Program-made: the position numbers and the translations under genes
Part shown: piece by piece, positions 14,893 through 22,173 of the stretch
How the letters are laid out: the number at the start of each line of letters is the position of its first letter
How positions within the stretch are numbered: position 1 is the stretch's first letter
The notes under the pieces: model-generated
What the model was told of the DNA's origin: nothing
The model's input: only the letters and a program-made list of their open reading frames with translations
Database searches by the model: none
From: CAZOBJ01 sp964577825
GTDB lineage: Bacteria > Planctomycetota > SZUA-567 > JAFGNG01
Length of the DNA: 28,734 bases
Assembly (NCBI GenBank): GCA_964577825.1
Contig: CAZOBJ010000033.1
Span: forward strand, 1 to 28,734
Direction: 5' to 3'

Positions 14893-16140
14893 ATGGCGAC
14901 CATCGCGCTCGTGAATCCGTTCGAGGGTGGGCATCACGCCATGCATCTGCGCCTCTTCGGCTGCGCGCTCCTGGACCTGGGCCACGACGTGCTGCTTGCG
15001 TGCGCCCAGCCCGAGGATGTGCGCGAGCGCGTGCTCGCGCGCACAGGCGCGGCGCCCGAGCGCGTGCACACCTGCACGCACCGCCTGCCCGCCGCGGCGC
15101 CCGTGCCGTGGAAGCGGCTGCGCGACAACGTGCAGACCGTGCGGCTGTGGCGCGCGGCCGCGCGCGACCTGGACAGCGCGCGGTCGGGGACCGGCGCGAC
15201 CGTGGACCTCGTGTTCTTCCCGTGGCTGGACGCGTACGCGGGGTACTCGCGCCGGGTGGTGCATCGGCCCGTGCTGACGCTCTTCCGGCGGCCGTGGGCG
15301 GGCCTGTACTTCCATCCGCGCTGGCTGCGACTGCCTCCTGATCGGCAGCCGAGGCGGCGGCGCAACTGGGCGCTTCCCTTCCGCTCGCCGAGGTGCCGCG
15401 CGGTGGCCGTGCTCGACGAGGGCGTGTCCGAGGCGTTCGAGGCGGGCGCGAGGCGGCCGATCGTGGCGTTCCCGGACGCGGCGGACCTGGCCGCGCCCGA
15501 CCCGGACTATGCGCCTGCGCGCGAGGTGCGCGAGCGCGCGGCGGGGCGGCCGGTCGTGGGGCTCGTGGGCGCGCTCGCCCGGCGCAAGGGCGTGGCCACG
15601 CTGCTCGACGCCGCGGACCGGCCCGGGGCCGAGGACCTCTTCTTCCTGTGCGCGGGGCGGCTTCTTGAGCACACCTTTGCCGCGGACGAGTGGGCGCGGG
15701 TGCTGCGCCAGGCCGCGGCCCCGCCGGGGAACCTGTTCCTGTCCCTGGGGCACATCCCGGACGAGCCGCAGTTCAACGCGCTCGTGGCCGCCTGCGACAT
15801 CGTGGCCGCGGTGTACGAGGACTTTCCCCACAGCAGCAACCTGCTGGCCAAGGCCGCGCACTTCCGCAGGCCCGTGATCGTGAGCCGCGGGCACTGCATG
15901 GCCGAGCGCGCGGACCGCTACCGGCTGGGCCTGGCGGTGCCCGAGGGCGACCCAGACGCCCTGATCCGCGCCGTGCGCACGCTCCTGGACCCGCACGGGC
16001 CGTACGCGGATCGGAGTGCGTTCGGGTTCGAGGCGTATGCGCGCGACCATTCCGAGGACGCGCTGCGCGGGGCGTTTGCCAGGCTGCTCGCGCACGCCCT
16101 TCCGCGCGAGGGCGCGCAGCCGCGAGGCGACGCGTCATGA
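14893..16140 (+). CDS. GT4-type (GT-B fold) glycosyltransferase
   Basis: 415 residues; the ATG at 14893 has AGAGGAG 7 bases upstream, inside the end of the preceding gene. The N-terminal half starts ALVNPFEGGHHAMHLRLFG, like the acceptor-binding domain of family 4 enzymes. The C-terminal half shows the retaining GT-B pattern: VVGLVGALARRKGVATLLDA (221-240), LFLSLGHIPDEPQFNALVAA (281-300), the FPHSSNLLAKAAHFRRPVIV region (311-330), where a family 4 enzyme would carry its E-x7-E motif, and RLGLAVPEGDPDALI. The first Glu of that motif may be Glu309 just before DFPHS; the second is not obvious, so catalysis may be altered. It probably adds one sugar to the growing chain at the cytoplasmic face. 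It is followed by 354 bases without a gene. Confidence 0.8.
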   Translation: MATIALVNPFEGGHHAMHLRLFGCALLDLGHDVLLACAQPEDVRERVLARTGAAPERVHTCTHRLPAAAPVPWKRLRDNVQTVRLWRAAARDLDSARSGTGATVDLVFFPWLDAYAGYSRRVVHRPVLTLFRRPWAGLYFHPRWLRLPPDRQPRRRRNWALPFRSPRCRAVAVLDEGVSEAFEAGARRPIVAFPDAADLAAPDPDYAPAREVRERAAGRPVVGLVGALARRKGVATLLDAADRPGAEDLFFLCAGRLLEHTFAADEWARVLRQAAAPPGNLFLSLGHIPDEPQFNALVAACDIVAAVYEDFPHSSNLLAKAAHFRRPVIVSRGHCMAERADRYRLGLAVPEGDPDALIRAVRTLLDPHGPYADRSAFGFEAYARDHSEDALRGAFARLLAHALPREGAQPRGDAS

Positions 16141-16199
16141 GGCCGGTGGCCTTGAGGGCGGAGGGCTACGCGTTGTCGGCCGAGGTGTGCGTACAAGCG

Positions 16200-16273
16200 T
16201 CCCTCCCCCTAGCCCCCTCCCGTAGGGAGGGGGGACGCTCCCTCTCCCCTCGGGAGAGGGTTGGGGTGAGGGG
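16200..16273. repeat. REP-like double-hairpin repeat, copy 1
   Basis: This copy has two perfect 9-base stems with 3-base loops. CCCCCTCCC pairs with GGGAGGGGG (16213-16233), and CCCTCTCCC pairs with GGGAGAGGG (16240-16260). The tail TTGGGGTGAGGGG completes the unit. This is the familiar 'CCCTCTCCC...GGGAGAGGG' extragenic palindrome found in many genomes. There is no T run, so a role as transcript-end stabiliser or gyrase/IHF-type site is as likely as termination. Confidence 0.85.
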
Positions 16274-16334
16274 CGGTACGCGCGCCCTCATTCGCCCCTA
16301 CCACGGCGGCCGCCTGTGCGGCGAGGGCAACTTC

Positions 16335-16424
16335 TCCCTCCCCCTAGCCCCCTTCCGGAGGGGGGACGCTCGGGCGCGAGGTGCGACGCTCCCTCTCCCC
16401 TCGGGAGAGGGATGGAGTGAGGGG
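16335..16424. repeat. REP-like double-hairpin repeat, copy 2
   Basis: This repeats copy 1 in the same orientation. It shares the 17-base left block (16335-16351), the identical 27-base block 16385-16411 containing the 9-base stem, and a similar tail at 16412-16424. Its first stem is imperfect, and extra bases (about 16371-16390) with a duplicated GACGCT lie between the hairpins. The two copies fill most of the 354-base gap 16141-16494; I find no gene or convincing promoter there. Confidence 0.85.
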
Positions 16425-16494
16425 GGCGTTGTACGAGCGGACCTGATGAGCGGCACGCTTGTGGTGACGGACAGATGAACCGAGGAGCATGCGC

Positions 16495-17496
16495 ATGTCG
16501 CCGACCGCGCGCGGACCGCGAGTGCTGATCGCCGGGGCCCTGGGCCACATCGGCTCGCGCCTCATCCGCGCGCTGCCCGCGCTCGTGCCCGGCGCCGAGG
16601 TGTGGATGGTGGACAACCTGTCCGCGGGCGGGCACCATTGCCTGTTCAACCTGCCCGCCGAGGGGCGGTACCGGTTCCGCAACGCGGACGTGCTGCGCAT
16701 GGACGCGGGCGCGCTCCTGCGCGAGGCGCGGCCCGAGGTCGTGGTCAACCTCGTGGCCATCACGAACGCGCCCGCGAGCTTCCGTCAGCGCCGGCGCGTG
16801 CAGCGAGTGAACCTGAGCGTGGTCGAGCGCCTGGCCGCGGCCTGCGCAGAGCAAAACGTCCCCCTGGTCCACATCTCCACGACCAGCGTGTACGGCGCCG
16901 CGCAGGGCATGGTGGACGAGACCGTGCCTACAGAGGACCTGCATCCCGAGAGCCCGTATGCGCAGAGCAAGCTCCAGGAGGAGGCCCACCTCAGAGAGCT
17001 CGGCGAGCGCGCCGGGCTCTCCTTCGCGGTGTGCCGGTTCTGCACGACGTGCGGGCCGTCGCCGGGCATGCACTTCCACACCGCGGCGAACAAGTTCTGC
17101 TGGCAGGCGGTTATGGGCGAGCCGATCACGGTGTGGCGCACCGCGCTGCACCAGGTGCGCCCATACGTCACGCTCACCGACGCCGTGGGGGCGCTCGGGT
17201 TTCTGATCCGCGAGCGGGTCTACGACCGGCGCGTGTACAACGTGGCCACCGCGAACCTGACCGTGAGCGAGGTGCTCGAGCAGATCCGCGCGCAGGGGCT
17301 CGACACGCGCGTGAAGCTCGTGGACGCCCAGATCATGAACCGGTGCTCGTACGAGGTGTCCACCGCGCGGATCGAGGGCCTGGGCTTTCGCATCCGGGGC
17401 AGCGTCCCCCAAGCCCTGGCCGAGACGATCGACCTCTTGCGCGCGGCGGGCGGCCGCCCGCCCCCGCAGGCGAAGGGCCGGACGAAGGAGACCTGA
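16495..17496 (+). CDS. NAD-dependent epimerase/dehydratase (extended SDR)
   Basis: 333 residues from the ATG at 16495, which has GAGGAG 7 bases upstream; the ATG at 16489 would be only 1 base from that site. A Rossmann start VLIAGALGHIGSRL gives the GxxGxxG loop (Gly14, 17, 20), and Asp40 in MVDNLS fits NAD(H) preference. The active site is Ser128/Thr129-130 in HISTTSVYG with Tyr155 and Lys159 in SPYAQSK. The C-terminal part (VRPYVTLTDAVGAL, YNVATANLTVSEVL) is the usual substrate domain. Such enzymes epimerise, dehydrate or decarboxylate nucleotide-sugars such as UDP-hexoses. Here it probably makes a precursor for the neighbouring transferases; which sugar is unknown. The stop overlaps the next start as TGATG. 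Confidence 0.9.
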   Translation: MSPTARGPRVLIAGALGHIGSRLIRALPALVPGAEVWMVDNLSAGGHHCLFNLPAEGRYRFRNADVLRMDAGALLREARPEVVVNLVAITNAPASFRQRRRVQRVNLSVVERLAAACAEQNVPLVHISTTSVYGAAQGMVDETVPTEDLHPESPYAQSKLQEEAHLRELGERAGLSFAVCRFCTTCGPSPGMHFHTAANKFCWQAVMGEPITVWRTALHQVRPYVTLTDAVGALGFLIRERVYDRRVYNVATANLTVSEVLEQIRAQGLDTRVKLVDAQIMNRCSYEVSTARIEGLGFRIRGSVPQALAETIDLLRAAGGRPPPQAKGRTKET

Positions 17497-18500
17497 TGCC
17501 CGGGGCCGTGGAGTTCGTCACGAACTTCGACAGCCAGTATCTCTTTCACGGCCTGGCGCTGGCGTGGTCGCTGCACCGCGTGGCGCCCGAGGCGAGGCTC
17601 ACGCTCGTGGGCATGGACGAGCGATGCGTGGACCTGTTGCACGAGGTCGCCCCGCCCACCAGCCGCGTCGTGTCCATCCGCGCATTGGAGACCCCGCAGC
17701 TTCGGGCCGTCAAGCCCGTGCGCAACGCGGGCGAGTACTGCTGGACGTGCAAGCCCACGCTCATCCGCCACGTGCTCGACGCCGCGCCCGAGGCCGAGGC
17801 GGCGACGTACCTGGACAGCGACCTCTTCTTCTACGCGCATCCGTCGCTCATGCTCGACGAGCTGCGCGCGGGGTCGGTGCTCATCACCGCGCATCGGTTC
17901 CCGTCCCGCCAGGAGTGGATGACCGGCCGCAACGGCCGGTTCAATGCGGGGTGGCTCAGCTTCCGGCGCGACCGGGACGCGCTGCGCGTCCTGGACTGGT
18001 GGCACGCGAAGTGCATCGAGTGGTGCTATGCGGTGCACGAGCCGCACCGGTACGGCGACCAGAAGTACCTCGACGACTGGCCCGAGCGGTTCGCGGGCGT
18101 GCGCGTGCTCCAGCGGGCGGAGGTGTACCTCGCGCCGTGGAACGTGGGCGCCCACGCGCTGGAGGCGCGCGACGGCGGGGTGTGGGTCGACGGCCGGGCG
18201 CCGCTGTGCGCATTCCACTTCCAGGGCCTGAAGGTCCACGCGCCGGACCGGTTCACCCTGGCCGTGGACGAGCGCCTGCGCGCCGAGGCACGGGCCCTCG
18301 TGTTCGCGCCGTACCTGGAGGCACTACAGGCGGCCATGGGCCGGGTGTGGGCCGTGGACCCGCAGTTCTCCGCGGGGTTCGCGCCCAGGCGGCGGGGCGG
18401 GGTGGAGGCGCTCAAGCGCCTGAAGCGCCGGGTGCTGGGCAAGGACAACCTGGTCCGCTACGGGTCGCCCGCGCGTGCACAGCGAGGCGCGGGCCCGTGA
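17496..18500 (+). CDS. GT-A glycosyltransferase with DSD motif (GT8-like)
   Basis: 334 residues; the ATG overlaps the preceding stop by one base and has AAGGAG 5 bases upstream. Features: EFVTNFDSQYLFHGLALAWS at the start, a YCWTCKPTLIRHVL helix, the metal-binding YLDSDLFFY with DSD at 107-109, FNAGWLSFRRD around residue 150, and YGDQKYLDDWPERF near 187-200. This set is typical of 'nucleotide-diphospho-sugar transferase' proteins with a GT-A fold, close to family 8. A basic tail of about 60 residues may contact the membrane. It should transfer one sugar to the lipid-linked glycan. The donor is unknown. It is coupled to the next transferase by a GTGA overlap. Confidence 0.85.
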   Translation: MPGAVEFVTNFDSQYLFHGLALAWSLHRVAPEARLTLVGMDERCVDLLHEVAPPTSRVVSIRALETPQLRAVKPVRNAGEYCWTCKPTLIRHVLDAAPEAEAATYLDSDLFFYAHPSLMLDELRAGSVLITAHRFPSRQEWMTGRNGRFNAGWLSFRRDRDALRVLDWWHAKCIEWCYAVHEPHRYGDQKYLDDWPERFAGVRVLQRAEVYLAPWNVGAHALEARDGGVWVDGRAPLCAFHFQGLKVHAPDRFTLAVDERLRAEARALVFAPYLEALQAAMGRVWAVDPQFSAGFAPRRRGGVEALKRLKRRVLGKDNLVRYGSPARAQRGAGP

Positions 18501-19240
18501 AGCTCTCCATCGTGACCGCCACGTACAACAATGCGGACTCAATCGCGGCCACGATCGCGAGCGTGCGCGACGCCCGGGGCCCGGAGCGCGAGCACTGGGT
18601 GATTGACAACGCGTCCACGGACGGCACGCTCGAACAGGTCGACCGGTGCGCGAGCCCGTACGTGCGCGTCGTGTCCGAGCCGGACCGGGGCATCTACCAC
18701 GCGTTCAACAAGGGCCTGGCGCGCGCCACCGGGGACGTGGTGGCGTTCCTGAGCGCCGGGGACCGGTACCTGCCCGGCGCGCTCGAGCGCGTCGCGGACG
18801 CGCTTGCGCAGGACCCGCAGCCCGCGGTGGTGCACGGCAACATCGAGGTCGCGGGCCCGCGCGGCCCGCGAGTCGTGCGCCCGCGCGCGGGATTCTTGTC
18901 CTTCGGAGGCGCGCGGCTTCTGCACCCGGCCACGTTCATGCGGCGGTGCGTGTTCGACGCGGTGGGCCCGTTCGACGAGCGGTACGCGATCTGCGGGGAT
19001 CTGGACCTGTTCCTGCGCGCGCAGAGGCGGTTTGCGTTCCAGTACCTGGACGCGGCGCTCACGCACTTCGCGCTCGGGGGCGTGAGCACCCGCCGCCGGT
19101 TCCGCGCCACAGCGGAGGTGCTCGCCATCCTGCGCCGCCACGGCACGGGTCTGGGCACGCTCGGGGCCGTGGCCCTGGCCGAGACCGCGCGCAACCTGGC
19201 CGGGACCGCGCTCGGGCCGGTCCGCCGTCTGCGTCGGTGA
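18497..19240 (+). CDS. Family 2 glycosyltransferase
   Basis: 247 residues; GTG start overlapping the preceding stop (GTGA). It shows the family 2 GT-A pattern: KLSIVTATYNNADSIAATIAS at the start, WVIDNASTDGT (nucleotide-binding acid at about 37-44), SEPDRGIYHAFNKGLARATGD (60-80), a FLSAGD acidic motif (85-89) in place of the usual DDD/DxD, and HPATFMRRCVFDAVGPFDERYAICGDLDLF in the acceptor part. It has no membrane segment and is of the short WcaE-like type. It probably adds a single sugar in the same chain as the two upstream transferases. It is the last gene of the cluster; a weak terminator follows. Confidence 0.9.
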   Translation: MKLSIVTATYNNADSIAATIASVRDARGPEREHWVIDNASTDGTLEQVDRCASPYVRVVSEPDRGIYHAFNKGLARATGDVVAFLSAGDRYLPGALERVADALAQDPQPAVVHGNIEVAGPRGPRVVRPRAGFLSFGGARLLHPATFMRRCVFDAVGPFDERYAICGDLDLFLRAQRRFAFQYLDAALTHFALGGVSTRRRFRATAEVLAILRRHGTGLGTLGAVALAETARNLAGTALGPVRRLRR

Positions 19241-19260
19241 CCGCCCCCGCCCGTCGGTGC

Positions 19261-19282
19261 GAGCGAGCGCTTGTTCGCTTTT
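19261..19282 (+). terminator. Weak possible terminator after the polysaccharide cluster
   Basis: AGCGA (19262-19266) pairs with TCGCT (19275-19279) around an 8-base loop and is followed by four T residues. The stem is short, but its position, 20 bases after the last glycosyltransferase and just before the promoter of the elongation factor gene, is right for a cluster end. Confidence 0.35.
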
Positions 19283-19292
19283 CATTCAGCCC

Positions 19293-19321
19293 TGGACGAG
19301 ACCTGCGCCCGCTGGTATACT
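19293..19321 (+). promoter_or_regulatory. Extended -10 promoter of the elongation factor G gene
   Basis: TGGACG (19293-19298) and TATACT (19316-19321) are separated by 17 bases. TG at 19313-19314 makes an extended -10 (TGGTATACT). Transcription should begin near 19328. This is one of the strongest promoters in the window, as expected for a translation factor. Confidence 0.7.
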
Positions 19322-19333
19322 AGAGAATTCTGG

Positions 19334-19433
19334 CCCGAGATTTGCAGCGAGGCGCTCGGGACGCGCAGGCGATGCGCGGTGCGGGGCGTTGTTTCCCGGG
19401 CTGTCGGACTGGCCGTGGACCGCGAAGGCGGTC
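19334..19433 (+). other. Structured leader of the elongation factor G mRNA
   Basis: The predicted leader is about 150 bases long (19328-19481). It contains two small hairpins: CCCGAG with CTCGGG (19334-19339/19355-19360), and GACCGC with GCGGTC around a GAAG loop (19418-19433). No known riboswitch or autoregulatory class is recognised. The hairpins may affect translation or stability. Confidence 0.35.
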
Positions 19434-19481
19434 TGCCCGGACAGGTCAACGAAGAGTACGTTGCGAGGGAGCGAGACGAGC

Positions 19482-21572
19482 ATGGCGCGCAAGACGGCGC
19501 TGCAACAGATGCGCAATATCGGGATCATGGCCCACATCGACGCGGGCAAGACCACGCTCACCGAGCGGATCCTGTACTACACCGGCCGCAGCCATCGCAT
19601 GGGCGAGGTGCACGACGGCGCGGCGGTCATGGACTGGACCAGCCAGGAGCGCGAGCGGGGCATCACCATCACGAGCGCCGCGACCACGTGCGCGTGGCGG
19701 GAGCACGAAGTGAACATCATCGACACGCCGGGGCACGTGGACTTCACCGTGGAGGTGGAGCGCAGCCTGCGCGTGCTCGACGGGGTGATCGCGCTCTTCT
19801 GCGCGGTGGGCGGCGTGGAGCCGCAGTCGGAGACCGTGTGGCGCCAGGCCGAGAAGTACGACGTGCCGCGCATCGCGTTCGTGAACAAGATGGACCGCAT
19901 CGGCGCGGACTTCCCCGGCGTGGTCGAAGAGATCCAGCGCGAGCTGGGCGCGAACGCCGTGCCCCTGGCCCTGCCCATCGGCGCGGAGGACGCGTTCCGC
20001 GGGCTCATCGACCTGGTGCGCGGGTGCGCGGTGTACTGGGAGGCCTCGGACCTGGGGCTGACCGTGCGCGAGGAGCCGGTGCCCGACGAGCTCGTTGACG
20101 AGGCCGACCGCGCGCGGCGCCACCTCATCGAGAAGGCGGCCGAGGTCGACGAGGCGCTGCTCGAAAAGTTCTGCGCGGACGAGCCCATCGAAGAGGCGCA
20201 GCTGCGCGCCGCCCTGCGCCAGGCCACGCACAAGCACCTGTTGTGCCCGGTCCTGTGCGGGAGCGCGTTCCGCAACATGGGGGTGCAGCGGCTCTTGGAC
20301 GCGGTGGTCGACTACCTGCCCAGCCCCGTGGACCTGCCGCCGGTCAGCGGCCGGTGCCTGGAGGACCGGCCCGCACAGCGCGCCCCTAGCGACGAGGGTC
20401 CCCTGGCCGCGCTCGCGTTCAAGGTCACCGCGGACCGGCACGTGGGCAAGCTCGTGTGGGTGCGGGTCTACTCGGGCACGCTCCAGGCGGGCAGCCGGGT
20501 CCTCAACGTCACCCGCAGCAAACCCCAGCGCGCGGGCCGGCTCGTGAAGATGCACGCCAACCGCCGCGAGCAGGTCGACGCCCTGTACACCGGCGAGATC
20601 GGCGCGGTGGTGGGGCTCTCGGATACGTCCACCGGGGACACGCTCACCTGCGAGGAAGAGCCGATCCTGCTCGAGGCCATCGAGTTCCCCGCGCCGGTCA
20701 TAAGTGTGGCGGTGCGCCCGCACAGCCGCGCGGACCGCGAGAAGCTGCAGGCCGCGCTCATCCGCCTGGCCGAGGAGGACCCCACGTTCGTGGTCAACAC
20801 GGACCCGGAGACGGGCAGCACGGTGCTCAGCGGCATGGGCGAGCTGCACCTGGAGATCCTGCTCGACCGGCTCGACCGCGACTACGGGGTCAAGGTCCGC
20901 TCCGGCGCGCCGGAGGTCGCCTATCGCGAGACCCTCACCGCGCCGGTGCGGGTCGAGGAGCGCCTGCGCAGGCAAACCGGCGGCCGGGGCCAGTACGCGC
21001 ACGTCATTATGGCTCTGGAGCCCCTGGAGCCGGGCCAGGGGTTCGAGTTCGAAAACGAAGTCGCCGGCGGGCGCATCCCCCGCGAGTACATCCCGGCCGT
21101 GGAGCGCGGCGTGCTCGAGGCCATGGGCAAGGGCGTGTGGTCCGGGTTCCCGGTCGTGGACCTGCGGGTGCGGCTGCTCGACGGCAGCCACCACGAGGTG
21201 GACAGCTCCGAGCGCGCGTTCCACAGCTGCGCGAACGCGGCCTTCCGCCGCGGGTTCCTGGACGGAGGGCCGGAGCTTTTGGAGCCGGTCATGAGCGTGA
21301 ACGTGGTCGCGCCCGAGGGGCACGCCGGCGCGGTCACCGGCAGCCTGTGCGCCAAGCGCGGGCGCATCGTGGGCATGGACGCGCAGGGCAACGCCCAGAT
21401 CGTGCGCGCGCTGTGTCCGCTGGCCGAGCTCTTCGGGTACACGAGCGAGCTGCGCAACCTGACCCAGGGCCGGGCGTCGTTCACCATGCACTTCGAGCAC
21501 TACGAGGCCGTGCCCCTGGCCGTGGCTGAGGAAGTGATCGAGCGCCGCCGCCGCGAGCAAGCCGAGCGCTGA
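19482..21572 (+). CDS. fusA: Translation elongation factor G
   Basis: 696 residues from the ATG at 19482 (GAGGGAG about 10 bases upstream), the usual length. The GTPase domain is intact: G1 AHIDAGKT (17-24), G2 RGITITS, G3 DTPGH (81-85), G4 NKMD (135-138) and G5 GSAF (260-263). Domains II-V follow: LAFKVTADRHVGKLVWVRVYSG, the domain III segment EEDPTFVVNTDPETGSTVLSGMGELHLEI, domain IV with GRGQYAHV and AGGRIPREYIPAVERG, and domain V with EPVMSVNVVAPEGHAGAVTG. EF-G drives ribosomal translocation and, with RRF, ribosome recycling, using GTP. It is not in an rpsL-rpsG-tuf cluster here, so it could be the main factor moved away or a second EF-G specialised for one role; sequence alone does not decide. 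Its stop lies 5 bases from the convergent gene's stop. Confidence 0.95.
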   Translation: MARKTALQQMRNIGIMAHIDAGKTTLTERILYYTGRSHRMGEVHDGAAVMDWTSQERERGITITSAATTCAWREHEVNIIDTPGHVDFTVEVERSLRVLDGVIALFCAVGGVEPQSETVWRQAEKYDVPRIAFVNKMDRIGADFPGVVEEIQRELGANAVPLALPIGAEDAFRGLIDLVRGCAVYWEASDLGLTVREEPVPDELVDEADRARRHLIEKAAEVDEALLEKFCADEPIEEAQLRAALRQATHKHLLCPVLCGSAFRNMGVQRLLDAVVDYLPSPVDLPPVSGRCLEDRPAQRAPSDEGPLAALAFKVTADRHVGKLVWVRVYSGTLQAGSRVLNVTRSKPQRAGRLVKMHANRREQVDALYTGEIGAVVGLSDTSTGDTLTCEEEPILLEAIEFPAPVISVAVRPHSRADREKLQAALIRLAEEDPTFVVNTDPETGSTVLSGMGELHLEILLDRLDRDYGVKVRSGAPEVAYRETLTAPVRVEERLRRQTGGRGQYAHVIMALEPLEPGQGFEFENEVAGGRIPREYIPAVERGVLEAMGKGVWSGFPVVDLRVRLLDGSHHEVDSSERAFHSCANAAFRRGFLDGGPELLEPVMSVNVVAPEGHAGAVTGSLCAKRGRIVGMDAQGNAQIVRALCPLAELFGYTSELRNLTQGRASFTMHFEHYEAVPLAVAEEVIERRRREQAER

Positions 21573-21577
21573 CCCTT

Positions 21578-22144
21578 CTACTCCAGGTTCGCGTGCGCGC
21601 CGCGCAGCGCGTCCGGGTCGTCGAGCCCCTTGCGCTCGGCGATCATGAGCGCCACCGCGTCGCCGAGCACCAGGAGCGCCTGCTCGAACAGGCTGGTCAT
21701 GATCTGCGCGCTGGGCGTCTCGCCGGGCCGGCGCAGCCGCGTGGGCGCCGGGATGCGCACGAACAGGTGCGCGACCGGAGCGAGGCTGCTGTGCGGGTTC
21801 GAGCCGATGTGCGCCACGCGCGCGCCCAGGTCCCGCGCCTTGCGCGCCAGGACCACGGGCACCAGGCTCTCGCCCGAGCCGGACCCCGCGACGAGCAGGT
21901 CGCGGTCCGTGATCGCGGGCTCGGCCGTCTCGCCCACGCACCAGGCGCGCACGCCCAGGTGATTGAGCCGCTTGGCAAACGCCTGGAGCGACAGAAGCAC
22001 CCGTCCCACCCCCACCACGAACACCTGGTCCGCGGCCAGGACCGCGTCCACGAGCGCGTCGACCTGGGCGGGGTCCACCGCGTCGAGCGCGGCCTCCATC
22101 TCCCGCAGGATGAGCCGAGTGCAGGCGCGGTACTCGCGGGGCAT
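21578..22144 (-). CDS. hxlB: 6-phospho-3-hexuloisomerase-like SIS-domain protein
   Basis: 188 residues; the ATG at 22144 follows a near-perfect AGGAGGA by about 6 bases. It is one SIS domain throughout: VFVVGVGRVLLSLQAFAKRL (41-60), NHLGVRAWCVGETAEPAI, the LLVAGSGSGES phosphate loop (83-93), AHIGSNPHSSLAPVAHLFV, and the C-terminal SLFEQALLVLGDAVAL and HANLE ending typical of 6-phospho-3-hexuloisomerases. These convert 3-hexulose 6-phosphate to fructose 6-phosphate. The usual GRS in the first loop reads GRV here, so the exact substrate may differ. No hexulose-phosphate synthase is visible, which argues against formaldehyde fixation. It is last in the four-gene reverse operon starting at 25238 and probably feeds the product into glycolysis (inference). 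Confidence 0.75.
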   Translation of the reverse strand: MPREYRACTRLILREMEAALDAVDPAQVDALVDAVLAADQVFVVGVGRVLLSLQAFAKRLNHLGVRAWCVGETAEPAITDRDLLVAGSGSGESLVPVVLARKARDLGARVAHIGSNPHSSLAPVAHLFVRIPAPTRLRRPGETPSAQIMTSLFEQALLVLGDAVALMIAERKGLDDPDALRGAHANLE

Positions 22145-22173
22145 GACGTTCCTCCTGTGCATGCGGGAAGCGG

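Noticed and set aside
16200..16424. Possible CRISPR array or rho-independent terminators in the repeat region
   Set aside because: There are only two copies with unequal spacing and no spacer-like unique units or cas genes. The stems lack T runs.
15690..16478. Forward open frame of 262 codons crossing the end of the GT4 gene and the repeats
   Set aside because: Its second half is only the translation of the REP-like palindromes, and the first half is the GT4 gene in a wrong frame.
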